64,000 nt of DNA from Azoarcus sp. (GCA_030604735.1 JAUVVG010000009.1:1-64000), one strand, 5' to 3'. Counted from the stretch's first letter, positions 36,341 through 47,314 are shown. Translations and numbers: made by a program. Notes: a model not told the origin generated them from the letters alone.

Positions 36341-37444
36341 ATGACCACCGATCGCGCCGACCGACTGCAAACAGCCCTCTGGGCAGGCGTGGGCATCGCG
36401 TTTCTCGCGCTGTTTTACGCACTGTCGCCAATCCTGACCCCGTTCGTGGTTGCAGCGGTGTTCGCCTACATCTGCGATCCGGCGGTGAACTGGATGGTCG
36501 AGCGTCGTATTCCGCGCCCACTCGCGGTGCTGGTCGTCATCCTCGGCATGGGGGCTTTCCTGACCCTGCTGATCCTGATGTTCGTGCCACTGATTTATCG
36601 CGAGGCGGTAGCCCTGATCGCGCGTCTGCCGGAACTGGTCGAACTCCTGGATGCGCGGATCGCGCCGCTGCTGACGGAACGCTTCGACATCGTGCTGCCG
36701 CTGGATGCGGCCTCGCTCAAGCAATGGGCCTCGGAGTACCGCGATACCGCGCAGGATCTTCTGCCGTCCCTGCTCAGCCATGCCCGCGAGGGCGGCATGG
36801 CGTTGATCGCGGTGGTCGCCAACATCGTGCTGATCCCGATCGTGATGTTCTATCTGCTGCAGGAATGGCCACGGCTGCTGAGCGCCTTGCAGTCCGTGAT
36901 CCCACGGCCGATGCTACCGCGCACAATGCGCATCCTGGGCGACATCGATTCGGTCCTATCGGAGTTTCTACGGGGGCAGTTGTCGGTGATGCTGTTGCTC
37001 GCCACCTTCTACAGCGTCGGATTGTGGCTCGCCGGGCTGAAGTTTGCACTCCCGGTCGGGGTCATCACCGGTCTGCTCGCCTTCATCCCCTTCGTCGGAT
37101 TCGGCGGAGGCCTGTTGCTGGCGATTCTCGCCGCGCTCCTGCAAGCCGAAGGCTGGACACCGTTGATCGGCGTGGCGGTCGTGTTCGGCATTGGTCAGTT
37201 GCTCGAAAGCTACATCCTGACCCCCTATCTGGTCGGCGAACGGATCGGTCTGCACCCGCTGGCGGTGATCTTCGCGCTGATGGCTTTCGGCCAGCTGTTC
37301 GGCTTCGTCGGCATGCTGATCGCGTTGCCAGCAAGCGCCGCCGTCCTGGTCGGTCTGCGAGAAGTGCGCGAAGCCTGGCTCACCAGTCCGGTCTATCTGG
37401 GACGGCAGGACGGCCACAGCGGGACGCGGGAGCCACGCGACTGA
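36341..37444 (+). CDS. AI-2E family (PerM-like) membrane protein
   Basis: A 367-residue membrane protein of the AI-2E/PerM superfamily with about eight hydrophobic segments: ALWAGVGIAFLALFYALSPI and LTPFVVAAVFAYICDPAVNW at the N-terminus, and the family core FLRGQLSVMLLLATFYSVGL, LPVGVITGLLAFIPFVGFGG, LIGVAVVFGIGQLLESYILT-type stretches, ending with PYLVGERIGLHPLAVIFAL. Members include the TqsA AI-2 exporter and Na+/H+ antiporter-like proteins; the function here is unknown. The ATG at 36341 is the only sensible start. Its TGA overlaps the hda ATG (TGATG), so they are cotranslated. Confidence 0.92.
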   Translation: MTTDRADRLQTALWAGVGIAFLALFYALSPILTPFVVAAVFAYICDPAVNWMVERRIPRPLAVLVVILGMGAFLTLLILMFVPLIYREAVALIARLPELVELLDARIAPLLTERFDIVLPLDAASLKQWASEYRDTAQDLLPSLLSHAREGGMALIAVVANIVLIPIVMFYLLQEWPRLLSALQSVIPRPMLPRTMRILGDIDSVLSEFLRGQLSVMLLLATFYSVGLWLAGLKFALPVGVITGLLAFIPFVGFGGGLLLAILAALLQAEGWTPLIGVAVVFGIGQLLESYILTPYLVGERIGLHPLAVIFALMAFGQLFGFVGMLIALPASAAVLVGLREVREAWLTSPVYLGRQDGHSGTREPRD

Positions 37445-38115
37445 TGCGCCAGCTGGTCCTCGACATCCGCCCGGACGCACCGCCCAGCTTCGACAATTTC
37501 GTCGCGGGCGACAACCTGGCCTTGCTTGCCGCCCTGGCTCAAACCGTCATCGGCGCCGGACACCTGTATCTTTGGGGGCCACCCAGCAGCGGTCGCAGCC
37601 ATCTACTCCGTGCCGCAGTATCGTCCGCCGAGGCCGCGGGACGGCCTGCCTTCCATGTGGAGGCGGAAGGGCTGGCCGGCCCGCTCCCGGACGAAGACGG
37701 CGCACTGATAGCGGTCGACGATGTCGAGCGACTGTCGCCGGACGCGCAAATCGCTTTGTTCAACACCTTCAACCGGGCGCCCATGCTGCGACAAACGCTG
37801 GTGCTGGGCGGTCCGGCCCCACCACGTCTGCTCGACCGGCGAGAGGATTTACGGACACGGATCGGGCAGTGCCTCGTGTTCGAGCTGAAACCGCTAGACG
37901 ACGACACCCGCAGGGCGATCCTGGCGACGCTGGCCGAGCGGCGCGGGCTGGCGCTCGGTGACGACGTGGTCGACTTCCTGCTGCGCCATGGGCGGCGCGA
38001 CATTACCTCGCTGGCCCGGATTGTGGACGCGCTGGACCACGCTTCGCTGGAACAGAAACGCCCGGTCACCCTGCCACTGCTGCGCAAGCTGATGCAGGCC
38101 GGGCTGGACATCTGA
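37444..38115 (+). CDS. hda: DnaA regulatory inactivator Hda
   Basis: AAA+ protein that, with the DNA-loaded beta clamp, stimulates ATP hydrolysis by DnaA and so prevents re-initiation. The 223-residue protein resembles the DnaA ATPase domain without its DNA-binding domain. It starts MRQLVLDIRPDAPPSFDNFVAG, where the near-N-terminal QLVLDI serves as the clamp-binding motif; Walker A is WGPPSSGRSHLLRA with Arg in place of Lys, as in E. coli Hda; Walker B is LIAVDDVERL. DDTRRAILATLAERRG and LLRHGRRDITSLARIVDALD follow the family. The start overlaps the preceding stop codon. Confidence 0.92.
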   Translation: MRQLVLDIRPDAPPSFDNFVAGDNLALLAALAQTVIGAGHLYLWGPPSSGRSHLLRAAVSSAEAAGRPAFHVEAEGLAGPLPDEDGALIAVDDVERLSPDAQIALFNTFNRAPMLRQTLVLGGPAPPRLLDRREDLRTRIGQCLVFELKPLDDDTRRAILATLAERRGLALGDDVVDFLLRHGRRDITSLARIVDALDHASLEQKRPVTLPLLRKLMQAGLDI

Positions 38116-38202
38116 GCCGGACATCGGGGGCCGACGCCGAGCTCATGCCCTGGGCCGGTTCAGACCTGACCGACTCGCGAACCAACTCTTTCTGGAAAAA
38201 AC

Positions 38203-38865
38203 ATGGATCTCGTACTTTTCGACCTAGATAACACCCTGCTCGCAGGCGACTCCGACTTCGAGTGGGCCCAGTATCTGATTTCGCTCGGCGTGCTCGACCG
38301 GGAAGTCCAGGAAGCCCGTAACCAGGTTTTCTACGATCAGTACAAGGCCGGCACGCTGGATATCTTCGAGTTTCTGGACTTCCAGCTCGCACCGCTGTCC
38401 CGCCATTCGCGCGCCCAACTCGACGAATGGCACAAGGCCTTCATGGACGGCATCGTCCGACCAATGATCAGCGAAAACGCCCGGGCGCTGGTCCAGCAAC
38501 ACCTGGACCGCGAAGCCCTGGTTGCGGTCGTCACCGCGACCAACAGCTTCGTGACCGGACCGATCGTCCGCGAGTTCGGCATTCCCCATGTGATCGCGAC
38601 CATCCCGGCCCAGGAGAACGGCCACTTCACCGGCAAACCACGCGGTATGCCCGCGTTCAAGGCCGGCAAGATCGAGCGGGTAGACGCCTGGCTGGAGTCC
38701 ATGGGGCTTTACATGGGTAGTTTCGAGCGCACCTGGTTCTACAGCGACTCCCACAATGATCTGCCCTTGCTGAAACGGGTCAGCGATCCGGTCGCGGTGG
38801 ATCCGGACGACACGCTCAAGGCCCATGCCGAGGCCCAAGGCTGGCTGATCCTGTCGCTGCGATGA
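38203..38865 (+). CDS. HAD-IB family (SerB-like) phosphatase
   Basis: A 220-residue haloacid-dehalogenase-type phosphatase, subclass IB. Motif I is LVLFDLDNTLLAGDSDFEW with the nucleophile Asp and general acid Asp, motif II VVTATNSFVTGPI, the conserved lysine lies in FTGKPRGMPAFKAGKIE, and motif IV is WFYSDSHNDLPLLKRV. HAD-IB members act on phosphoserine, phosphoethanolamine or sugar phosphates; the substrate is unknown. It follows hda by 87 bases and precedes pcnB, a neighbourhood frequently seen in betaproteobacteria. Confidence 0.92.
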   Translation: MDLVLFDLDNTLLAGDSDFEWAQYLISLGVLDREVQEARNQVFYDQYKAGTLDIFEFLDFQLAPLSRHSRAQLDEWHKAFMDGIVRPMISENARALVQQHLDREALVAVVTATNSFVTGPIVREFGIPHVIATIPAQENGHFTGKPRGMPAFKAGKIERVDAWLESMGLYMGSFERTWFYSDSHNDLPLLKRVSDPVAVDPDDTLKAHAEAQGWLILSLR

Positions 38866-39100
38866 AGCCTGGACCAGTGTGTCGCTCCACCGACCGGCGA
38901 CGACGCCGTCCGATCGCTTACCTCGTCCTGCATCGGGATCAGTTATGATTGGCGGCTAGCGGTCATGGTCATTTCCCGGCAGGGGCAGCAAAGCCGTCAT
39001 GGTCATCACCGGCGCCCCGCCTCCACCAGCCCGAGTCGGGTGTGCAGCGAGCCGCCAGTCGGCTTCCACTTCAATCACATTGCCACACAAGAACAACCCA

Positions 39101-40489
39101 ATGATTCGAAAACTGCTGCGCAAGGTTTTTCGTCGCACAGAGTCCGCTGTTCCCAGCGAGCCGGCGCTGATTTCGGTTGACCGTCACGGCATCCGGCGCG
39201 AACAACTCTCTCCGGTTGCCTGCAAGGTCTGCTCGGTACTGCAGGAAAACGGTCATGCCGCATACATCGTCGGCGGCGCGGTCCGCGACCTGCTGATCGG
39301 TCATCCGCCCAAGGACTACGATGTCGCGACCAGCGCGACGCCGGAGCAGGTGCGCGCCTTGTTCCGGCGATCACGCATCATCGGCCGCCGCTTCAAGATC
39401 GTGCATGTGATGAGCGGTCGGGAAACGATCGAGGTCTCGACCTTCCGCGCCAGCCACGATACCGAGGCGTCCCAGACCGACGAACACGGGCGGGTCCTGC
39501 GCGACAATGTCTACGGCAACCAGGCCGAGGATGCGACCCGACGCGACTTCACCGCCAACGCGTTGTACTACGACCCCAGCAACGAAACCATCGTCGACTA
39601 CCATCACGGCGTCGCCGACATCCGGCAGAAGACGCTGCGCATGATCGGTGACCCCCGCGCGCGTTATCGCGAGGATCCGGTGCGCATGCTGCGCGCGGTG
39701 CGCCTCGGCGCGAAGCTCGGGCTGGTCATCGCGCCCGATGCACGCACGCCAATTCGCGAGATGGCGGTGCTGCTCGAGAACGTGCCTGCCGCGCGGCTGT
39801 TCGACGAGATGCTAAAGCTGCTGTTTTCGGGCTATGCGGTGAAGTGTCTGCAACAACTGCGCGCGGAAGGCCTGCACCACGGCCTGCTGCCCCTGCTCGA
39901 CGTGATCCTCGAGCAACCGCTCGGCGAACGTTTCGTCTGGCTGTCGCTAGAGAACACCGACGACCGGGTCCGTGCCGACAAGTCGGTGTCACCCGGTTTT
40001 CTGTTCGCGACCCTGCTCTGGCATGAAGTGCTGGCGAGCTGGGTGCAGCGCAAGAAAGATGGAGAGCAGGCCCAGCCAGCGCTGTTTTCTGCGATGGACG
40101 ACGTCCTCGACTCGCAGGCACGCAAGCTCGCGATCACCCGTCGGATCGCCGCCGACATCAAGGAAATCTGGGCGCTGCAACCGCGCTTCGAGAAGCGCAC
40201 CGGGCGCAGTCCGTATCGTCTGATCGAACAGCCACGCTACCGGGCCGGCTGGGATTTTCTAAAGCTCCGGGCGGAGTCCGGCGAGATCGACATGGAAGTC
40301 GTCACCTGGTGGGACGACTTCGCCCATGCCGGGCACGATCAGCGCGAGGCCCTGATCAATCGGGCACCGTCCGGGGAAGCCGCGCCGGCCAAGAAGCGCA
40401 GACGCCGCAGAAAACCGGCTTCACGCAACCAGGACACGGCCGACACGACCCGTTCGACCGACGCGCCGGTCGAAGCGACAGGCGACTGA
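39101..40489 (+). CDS. pcnB: Poly(A) polymerase I
   Basis: Adds 3' poly(A) tails that promote RNA decay. The 462-residue protein starts with a basic stretch MIRKLLRKVFRR. The nucleotidyltransferase core has AYIVGGAVRDLLIG, KDYDVATSATPEQVRALF (catalytic DxD), RRDFTANALYYDPSNETIVD and MLRAVRLGAKLGL. The C-terminus is very basic (KKRRRRRKPASR), typical of PAP I rather than CCA-adding enzymes. I chose ATG at 39101 because the N-terminal motif begins there; longer frames run into the non-homologous leader, where GTCATGGTCAT is repeated twice 34 bases apart. Confidence 0.95.
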   Translation: MIRKLLRKVFRRTESAVPSEPALISVDRHGIRREQLSPVACKVCSVLQENGHAAYIVGGAVRDLLIGHPPKDYDVATSATPEQVRALFRRSRIIGRRFKIVHVMSGRETIEVSTFRASHDTEASQTDEHGRVLRDNVYGNQAEDATRRDFTANALYYDPSNETIVDYHHGVADIRQKTLRMIGDPRARYREDPVRMLRAVRLGAKLGLVIAPDARTPIREMAVLLENVPAARLFDEMLKLLFSGYAVKCLQQLRAEGLHHGLLPLLDVILEQPLGERFVWLSLENTDDRVRADKSVSPGFLFATLLWHEVLASWVQRKKDGEQAQPALFSAMDDVLDSQARKLAITRRIAADIKEIWALQPRFEKRTGRSPYRLIEQPRYRAGWDFLKLRAESGEIDMEVVTWWDDFAHAGHDQREALINRAPSGEAAPAKKRRRRRKPASRNQDTADTTRSTDAPVEATGD

Positions 40490-40625
40490 CCCGTTCCATG
40501 GCATCAGCCTGCACCGCTGCTGCGCGCTCAGGCGCAGATTCCGCCCCGGTGCGCGGTGCGGTCGGTGTCGGCCTGGTGGTACGCTGCGCGTGACCTGACT
40601 CCGCGCGAGATCCCGACTGAATACG

Positions 40626-41168
40626 ATGCCGCGCTCCATGAGTTCCTCGCCTTCACCATCGCAACCGGTGCTCGCCTACATTGCCTTCGGGGCCAACCTG
40701 GGCAATCCGCTCGACGCCTACGCCGGTGCGCTCGAAGCGATCGCTGCGCTCGCGACCACCCGGATCGTGTCCTGCTCGTCGCTTTATCGCAGCGAGCCGG
40801 TCGGCGTGAGCGGTCATCCCGACTATACCAATGCGGTGATCGCGGTCGAAACCGCCCTGTCCCCGCTTGTCCTGCTCCAGTCCCTGCTCGAGATCGAGCG
40901 CATCGGCGGGCGCACCCGCGACACCGTGCTGGCGCCGCGTACCCTGGATCTGGATCTGCTCCTCCATGGCGAAACCGTCGCGACCGACCCTGACTTGCAG
41001 CTGCCGCATCCTCGCATGCACCTTCGCGCCTTCGTCCTGCTGCCACTGGCCGAGATCGCGCCCGGCATCGTCATTCCCGGCCAGGGTCAGGTCGAAGCCC
41101 TGCTGGCCAGGGTCGATGACCAGCGGATAGCGCGCATCCAGACACATCTGCCAAGCCCGACGACTTGA
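40626..41168 (+). CDS. folK: 2-amino-4-hydroxy-6-hydroxymethyldihydropteridine diphosphokinase
   Basis: Pyrophosphorylates 6-hydroxymethyl-dihydropterin in folate synthesis. The 180-residue protein shows AYIAFGANLGNPLDAYAGAL, SSLYRSEPVGVSGHPDYTNAV, the catalytic segment LLQSLLEIERIGGRTRD, then APRTLDLDLLLHGE and LPHPRMHLRAFVLLPLAEIAP with the HPR..R.FVL.PL signature. Slightly longer than E. coli FolK because of a Ser/Pro-rich N-terminus; ATG at 40638 would trim it. In the usual pcnB-folK-dNK-panB-panC order. Confidence 0.96.
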   Translation: MPRSMSSSPSPSQPVLAYIAFGANLGNPLDAYAGALEAIAALATTRIVSCSSLYRSEPVGVSGHPDYTNAVIAVETALSPLVLLQSLLEIERIGGRTRDTVLAPRTLDLDLLLHGETVATDPDLQLPHPRMHLRAFVLLPLAEIAPGIVIPGQGQVEALLARVDDQRIARIQTHLPSPTT

Positions 41169-41223
41169 CCGCGCCCGGGTTCAGCCTCTATAACACTCCA
41201 TCATCGAGAACCAGCGGAATCCC

Positions 41224-41859
41224 ATGCTCGACAAGGCGCAGTACATCGTTGTGGAAGGTCCAATCGGTGCCGGCAAGACCTCGCTCGCAAGACGTCTCGC
41301 CCAGCGTCTGGAATCGGACACGATCTTCGAGCAACCCGAGCGAAATCCGTTTCTGGAACGCTTCTACGGCAACCTGGACCGTTGGGCGCTGGCGACCCAG
41401 ATTTCGTTTTTGTACCAGCGTATCGATCAGCTTGCAGTGCTCGACGAAATCACCGACCGCAGAATCGTGTCGGACTTCCTGCTCGAAAAGGATCCGCTGT
41501 TCGCCTCGCTTAATCTTCCGCAGGACGAACATCAGTTGTACCAGCGGCTGTTCGATGCGATCCGGCCAAAACAGATTCGCAAACCCGATCTGGTCATCTA
41601 CCTGCAGGCCAAGCCGGAAACCCTGATCGGACGAGTCCATCAGCGTGGCGTCAATGCCGAGCGCCGTATCACCGAGCGCTATCTGGAACGGGTCGCGGAC
41701 AGTTACTCGCGCTACTTCTACGACTACGATGCCGCGCCTCTCTTCATCGTGGACGCCGAGATATTGAACCCGATCGAAGAAGACGACGACTTCGAGCTCC
41801 TGATCGATCGCCTTCGCAATATGAGAAGCTACCGCGAATTCTTCGGCTACGCCGGCTGA
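41224..41859 (+). CDS. Deoxynucleoside (deoxyadenosine/deoxyguanosine-type) kinase
   Basis: ATP-dependent kinase of the dCK/dGK family, 211 residues, salvaging deoxynucleosides. The P-loop is [18 protein letters not shown] at about residues 7-24; [15 protein letters not shown] contains the Glu that contacts the sugar; [16 protein letters not shown] carries the DR/SD-type catalytic region; and [21 protein letters not shown] is the lid. It sits between folK and panB, as commonly seen in betaproteobacteria. Base specificity cannot be assigned from sequence alone. Confidence 0.92.
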   Translation: MLDKAQYIVVEGPIGAGKTSLARRLAQRLESDTIFEQPERNPFLERFYGNLDRWALATQISFLYQRIDQLAVLDEITDRRIVSDFLLEKDPLFASLNLPQDEHQLYQRLFDAIRPKQIRKPDLVIYLQAKPETLIGRVHQRGVNAERRITERYLERVADSYSRYFYDYDAAPLFIVDAEILNPIEEDDDFELLIDRLRNMRSYREFFGYAG

Positions 41860-42038
41860 GCCCAAGTCCATCGACCCCACCCCACTGGCAGGAATTCCCT
41901 CGAGACTCTTGTACGGAGCCGAGTTTTGCGGAACACTGCCGCCCTTACCCTTCCGGACACGCCCAAAACCAGGACAGGACGACCCGCCGCCCATATGAAC
42001 AACACCCCGCGGCCCCCTTTCCGGAACAGGAGCATGCA

Positions 42039-42854
42039 ATGAGCTACCTTCAGGACGACAAGCCCATCACGCTGTTTCAACTCGGCAAGATGCGCGCAGA
42101 AAAGCACAAGATCACGATGCTGACATGCTATGACGCGAGTTTCGCCTCGCTGCTCGAGCGCAACGGCGTGGACGTCTTGCTGGTCGGCGACTCGCTCGGC
42201 AATGTGTTGCAGGGGCAGAAATCGACGCTACCGGTCACGATGGAGCAAATGGTCTATCACACCGAGTGTGTCGCACGCGGTGCCCAGCGCGCCTTCGTCG
42301 TGTCCGACATGCCTTTCGGCAGCTACCAGGAAAGCCCGCAACAGGCCATGCGCAACGCTGCCCGGCTGATGGCAGCCGGCGCGCAAATGGTCAAGCTCGA
42401 AGGCGGCGCGCATGTCGTCGAGACGGTGCGCTTCCTGGTCGAACGTGGCGTACCGGTGTGCGCCCACATCGGCTTGACGCCCCAATCGGTGCATCAGCTC
42501 GGTGGCTACCGTGTCCAGGGTCGCAACGAGGGTGGGGCCGCACAGCTGCGCCAGGATGCCCTCGCGCTGGAAGCTGCAGGCGCGGCCATGATGGTGATGG
42601 AAATGGTCCCTGCCGCGCTGGCCGCGGAGATCACAGCGAGCCTGAAATCGATGGCGACCATCGGCATCGGCGCCGGCGCAGACTGCGACGGGCAGGTCCT
42701 GGTGCTGCACGACATGATCGGCGTGTTCCCCGGACGCAAGGCACGCTTCGTGCGCAATTTCATGGAAGGGGCGAGCAGCATCGATGAAGCGGTCTCGCGC
42801 TATGTCCAGGCAGTGCGAGACGGCAGCTTCCCGTCCGCCGAAAACAATTACTGA
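42039..42854 (+). CDS. panB: 3-methyl-2-oxobutanoate hydroxymethyltransferase
   Basis: First committed step of pantothenate synthesis: ketoisovalerate plus methylene-THF to ketopantoate. The 271-residue protein has [88 protein letters not shown] and [21 protein letters not shown], covering metal ligands (Asp45/84-type) and the catalytic Glu. AGGAG lies six bases before the ATG. It is followed by panC after 27 bases. Its substrate is made by the ilv genes 8 kb downstream. Confidence 0.97.
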   Translation: MSYLQDDKPITLFQLGKMRAEKHKITMLTCYDASFASLLERNGVDVLLVGDSLGNVLQGQKSTLPVTMEQMVYHTECVARGAQRAFVVSDMPFGSYQESPQQAMRNAARLMAAGAQMVKLEGGAHVVETVRFLVERGVPVCAHIGLTPQSVHQLGGYRVQGRNEGGAAQLRQDALALEAAGAAMMVMEMVPAALAAEITASLKSMATIGIGAGADCDGQVLVLHDMIGVFPGRKARFVRNFMEGASSIDEAVSRYVQAVRDGSFPSAENNY

Positions 42855-43709
<855 letters not shown>

Positions 43710-43775
43710 TCCGGCCGGCAAGAACCTGTGAGAGAATAATTCGACACCAATCGCGACAACGAGGGGACAACAGGC

Positions 43776-44228
43776 ATGACCGCAATCACCGCCACCGTAA
43801 AGCAGGTTCTGGAACAGAAAGGCAACGTGACCTACTCGGTCACCCCCGACACCAGTGTCTTCGACGCACTGGCGATGATGGCCTTGCACGACATCGGCGC
43901 CGTGCTGGTAATGGATACCGGGCGGCTGGTGGGCATCTTCACCGAGCGGGACTATGCCCGCAAGATCGTGCTCAAGGGATTGAGTTCGCGCAACGTCAAG
44001 GTTGGCGAGATGATGACAACCAACGTCCAGACCATAACGGTTTCCGATCAGATTGCCGAGGTCATGGGCACGATGACGAACAAGCGCTTCCGCCACCTGC
44101 CGGTGCTGGACGACGGCAAAGTCGTCGGCATCATCACGATCGGTGACGTGGTGAAGGCGGTGATCCAGGAACAGGAAACCACCATCCAGCACTTGGCCAA
44201 CTACATCGCGGGCGATATCGCGACCTGA
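43776..44228 (+). CDS. CBS-domain pair protein
   Basis: A 150-residue protein made of two CBS motifs and little else: NVTYSVTPDTSVFDALAMMALHDIGAVLVMDTGRLVGIFTERDY with the first, and MTTNVQTITVSDQIAEVMGTMTNKRFRHLPVLDDGKVVGIITIGDVVK with the second. CBS pairs bind adenosine compounds (AMP, ATP, NADH) and usually regulate another protein. GTER and TIGD are the phosphate-contacting positions. It lies 66 bases behind panC and ahead of a strong terminator, so it may be read from its own promoter. Confidence 0.93.
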   Translation: MTAITATVKQVLEQKGNVTYSVTPDTSVFDALAMMALHDIGAVLVMDTGRLVGIFTERDYARKIVLKGLSSRNVKVGEMMTTNVQTITVSDQIAEVMGTMTNKRFRHLPVLDDGKVVGIITIGDVVKAVIQEQETTIQHLANYIAGDIAT

Positions 44229-44280
44229 TCTCGATCGATTACCCCGGAGCCGCAGGCGTTTCCGGGTGCTTGAAAGGACA

Positions 44281-44313
44281 AAAGCCCTGCGCGATACAGC
44301 GCAGGGCTTTTTC
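44281..44313. terminator. Bidirectional terminator between the CBS gene and pepN
   Basis: AAAGCCCTGCGC - GATACA - GCGCAGGGCTTT is a 12-bp perfect stem followed by TTC and preceded by an A-run, so it works on both strands. It serves the rightward CBS transcript and the leftward pepN transcript. Confidence 0.88.
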
Positions 44314-44459
44314 TTGATGCAACATAGACGGACCGGCGCGACCGGCAATCAAGAACAACAGGCCTTGCCGACACGTTTCCGGATCAGATCCGACTCAAGA
44401 TCCGAATGGCAGGCGGCATAGGTTTCGAGGCGCCATACGCTCACGTATCAAAGCCGGGT

Positions 44460-47168
44460 TCAATCGGCCAGCGCCTTGGCGATGATTTCGGAGACATCGG
44501 ACGAAAGACCGGCGTGCTCCGCCACCCGTTCGAGTTGCGTTCGGATGCGTTCCTGAATCGCCGGCGTGAAATGGCGCCAGTTTTCCAGCGTCCGCGCCAT
44601 GCGCGAGGCGACTTGCGGATTGGCGGCATCGAGTTCGATGACCCGCTCCGCCCAGAACACGTAGCCGCGGCCGTCAGGCGAATGGAACTCGGCCGGGTTG
44701 TTACGGAAGAAGCTGCCGAGCAATGCGTAGATCTTGTTCGGATTGGTGCGCGAGAATGACTCGTGCGCGAAGAGCGCCGCCACGTTTTCGAGCACCGGGC
44801 CGAGTGCTGCACCGGCTGTCGCCTTGTCGTCCCAGCGCCATGCCATGGCTTGGAGCGCGAACCACTTGTCCAGCACCAGCGCGTCATCCCGGTAACGGGC
44901 ATGGAAAACCGCCAGCGCATCATCGGCACCCTTGGCGCCGCCCATCACCAGCGCCGACAGCGCACCGAAACACTCGGTCATGTTCGATGCGTACTCGAAT
45001 TGCGTCTCGGCCCGAGCGATGCCCTCGTCCACATCGGCGGCGACGAGATACTTCAGCGCCAGGTTGCGCAAGGCCCGGTTCCCGGCATCGGCCGGATGAT
45101 AACGATAGGCGCCTTGTACCTCCAGCTTGCGGTACCAGGCCAGCCAGTCGGCCGACAGGCGGCCGCCCAGCGTGCGCAACAAAGCCTTGAGCGTGGAACG
45201 CAGCGCGGCCGGATCGGCCGGCCTCATGCGCTCGAGCAGATAGGCTTCGCTGGGCAAGGAAAGCGCCTGGGCGCGAAACGCGGGGTCCAACGACGCATCG
45301 TTCAGCAAGACGCCGAAGGCCTCGACGAACGCCTCTGGCACAGCCAGCGGCTTGCCCTCGATCCGGTCCGATGCCAAGGCCATGATCACCCGTTCGGCGT
45401 AACGCTGGGTCGCATCCCAGCGATTGAATGCGTCCGAATCGTGCGCCATCCTGAAGGCCAGCCGGGCATCGCTTTCCTCGAGCTCGAGAATCACCGGTGC
45501 GGAGAAACCGCGCAGCAAGGACGGAACCGGCTCGGCCGGCAGACCGACAAAATGATAGGTGTGCTCGAACTCGGTCAGGGTCAGCAGGCGGGTGGTCGCG
45601 CCGGGATGGCTCTCCCCCTCCAGTCGCAGTGGCAAGTCCTCGCCATCCGGCCCGATCAGGCCGACCGAAACCGGGATCACCAGCGGCAACCTCTCGGCCT
45701 TCTCGCCGACCGGTGGCAACACCTGTGACAGGGTCAGCACGTACATGCCCGCCCCGCCCAACCACTTGCCGGCCGCCCGCACCACCGGGGTGCCGGCCTG
45801 GCTGTACCAGCGCATGAACTGGTCGAGATCATGACCGTTGGCCTCGGCCATGCACTCCACGAAATCGTCGCAGGTCACCGCCTGCCCGTCGTGGTAGCTG
45901 AAGTACAAGTCCATCCCGTTCCGGAATCCCTCCGGCCCGAGCAGGGTGTGCAGCATCCGGATCACCTCGGCCCCCTTCTCGTAGACGGTCGCGGTGTAGA
46001 AGTTGTTGATCTCCTGATAACTGTCCGGCCGGATCGGGTGTGCCATCGGCCCCGCATCCTCGGCAAACTGGGCGGAACGCAATACCCGCACGTCGTCGAT
46101 GCGTTTGACCGCCCTCGCCGAGTCGGCGCCGAGTTCGCCCGCCGCCGCGGCCAGCATGTCGGCTGAAAACTGCTGATCGCGGAAAACGGTGAGGCCTTCC
46201 TTGAGCGTGAGTTGAAACCAGTCCCGGCAGGTCACCCGGTTGCCGGTCCAGTTGTGAAAGTACTCATGCGCCACGACACTCTCGATATGCTCGAAATCGA
46301 CATCGGTGGCGGTGTCCGGGCGGGCCAGCACATACTTCGAGTTGAAGATGTTCAAGCCCTTGTTTTCCATCGCGCCCATGTTGAAATCGCTGACCGCGAC
46401 GATCATGAAGCGGTCGAGATCGAGTTCCAGGCCAAAGCGTTCCTCGTCCCAACGCATCGAGTGGACCAGCGAATCCATCGCATGCTGGGTGCGATCGAGA
46501 TTGCCTTCCTCGACCCAGACCTGAAGCAAGACCTCGCGCCCGGAGGCGGTATCGACCTTGCGTTCGAGCGCGACCAGATCGGCCGCGACCAGCGCGAAAA
46601 GGTAGGACGGCTTCGGAAACGGGTCATCCCAGCGCGCGAAATGACGTCCATTGTCCAGTTCGCCCTGCTCGACCAGATTGCCGTTGGACAGCAGCACCGG
46701 ACAACTCGCCCGGTCGGCCTCGACCGTCACGGTGTAGCGGGCCATCACATCGGGGCGGTCGGTAAACCAGGTGATGCGCCGAAAGCCCTCGGCCTCGCAC
46801 TGGGTGAAGTAGCCGCCCTTGGAGCGGTAAAGGCCGGAGAGCGTGGTATTGGCGCTGGGATCGATCCGCGTGACGATCTCGAGCGTCGCGCGGTCGCCGG
46901 TCAGCGCGATGCTCATCTCGTCGCCATCGACCACCACCCGCCCGTCGTCCGGCACCTGGTCGTCGATACGAATGCTGACCAGTTCCATCGCCTCGCCATT
47001 GAGGCGCAGCGGCCCCTCCTCGACCGCAGGATTGCGCACGCACTGCAGCCTGCTGGTCACGAGTGTCGCATGTGGATCGAGGCTGACATGCAGATCGACC
47101 TTGTCCACCCCCCAGGCGAGAGGGGCATAGTCGGCGCGGTGAATAGTCGCTGCGGTTTCTGTTTTCAT
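44460..47168 (-). CDS. pepN: Aminopeptidase N
   Basis: Zinc M1-family aminopeptidase, 902 residues, releasing N-terminal amino acids in late cytosolic protein turnover. The substrate motif is FNMGAMENKGLNIFNSKYVL, and the zinc site HEYFHNWTGNRV is at about residues 298-309 with the downstream Glu in LTLKEGLTVFRDQ. The domain order (N-terminal beta, catalytic, Ig-like, helical C-terminal) and length match the E. coli-type enzyme. No signal peptide. It stands alone with a terminator on its 3' side. Confidence 0.96.
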   Translation of the reverse strand: MKTETAATIHRADYAPLAWGVDKVDLHVSLDPHATLVTSRLQCVRNPAVEEGPLRLNGEAMELVSIRIDDQVPDDGRVVVDGDEMSIALTGDRATLEIVTRIDPSANTTLSGLYRSKGGYFTQCEAEGFRRITWFTDRPDVMARYTVTVEADRASCPVLLSNGNLVEQGELDNGRHFARWDDPFPKPSYLFALVAADLVALERKVDTASGREVLLQVWVEEGNLDRTQHAMDSLVHSMRWDEERFGLELDLDRFMIVAVSDFNMGAMENKGLNIFNSKYVLARPDTATDVDFEHIESVVAHEYFHNWTGNRVTCRDWFQLTLKEGLTVFRDQQFSADMLAAAAGELGADSARAVKRIDDVRVLRSAQFAEDAGPMAHPIRPDSYQEINNFYTATVYEKGAEVIRMLHTLLGPEGFRNGMDLYFSYHDGQAVTCDDFVECMAEANGHDLDQFMRWYSQAGTPVVRAAGKWLGGAGMYVLTLSQVLPPVGEKAERLPLVIPVSVGLIGPDGEDLPLRLEGESHPGATTRLLTLTEFEHTYHFVGLPAEPVPSLLRGFSAPVILELEESDARLAFRMAHDSDAFNRWDATQRYAERVIMALASDRIEGKPLAVPEAFVEAFGVLLNDASLDPAFRAQALSLPSEAYLLERMRPADPAALRSTLKALLRTLGGRLSADWLAWYRKLEVQGAYRYHPADAGNRALRNLALKYLVAADVDEGIARAETQFEYASNMTECFGALSALVMGGAKGADDALAVFHARYRDDALVLDKWFALQAMAWRWDDKATAGAALGPVLENVAALFAHESFSRTNPNKIYALLGSFFRNNPAEFHSPDGRGYVFWAERVIELDAANPQVASRMARTLENWRHFTPAIQERIRTQLERVAEHAGLSSDVSEIIAKALAD

Positions 47169-47246
47169 CTTCAGGCGATTGAGAGTCTAGCGATTCGGCC
47201 CTTGACCATGTCTGCGGCATTCGCCCTTCAATTGTCGAAGGGTGGT

Positions 47247-47275
47247 AAGAAAACCGGGCTTCAGTGAGCCCGGTT
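47247..47275 (-). terminator. Terminator of the universal stress gene
   Basis: On the minus strand AACCGGGCT - CACTGA - AGCCCGGTT is followed by TTCTT, a 9-bp stem with a T-rich tail 40 bases after the stop codon. Confidence 0.8.
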
Positions 47276-47314
47276 CGCATGTCGACTGACAGATCAAAAA
47301 ACCTGGGTAAGGGT

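Noticed and set aside
38918-38949. A TTACCT / TATGAT promoter for pcnB
   Set aside because: Spacing is 20 bases, outside the normal range for sigma-70, so I did not list it.
38962-39006. GTCATGGTCAT present twice, 34 bases apart, upstream of pcnB
   Set aside because: Two short copies are not enough for an operator or repeat array, and no palindrome is formed.
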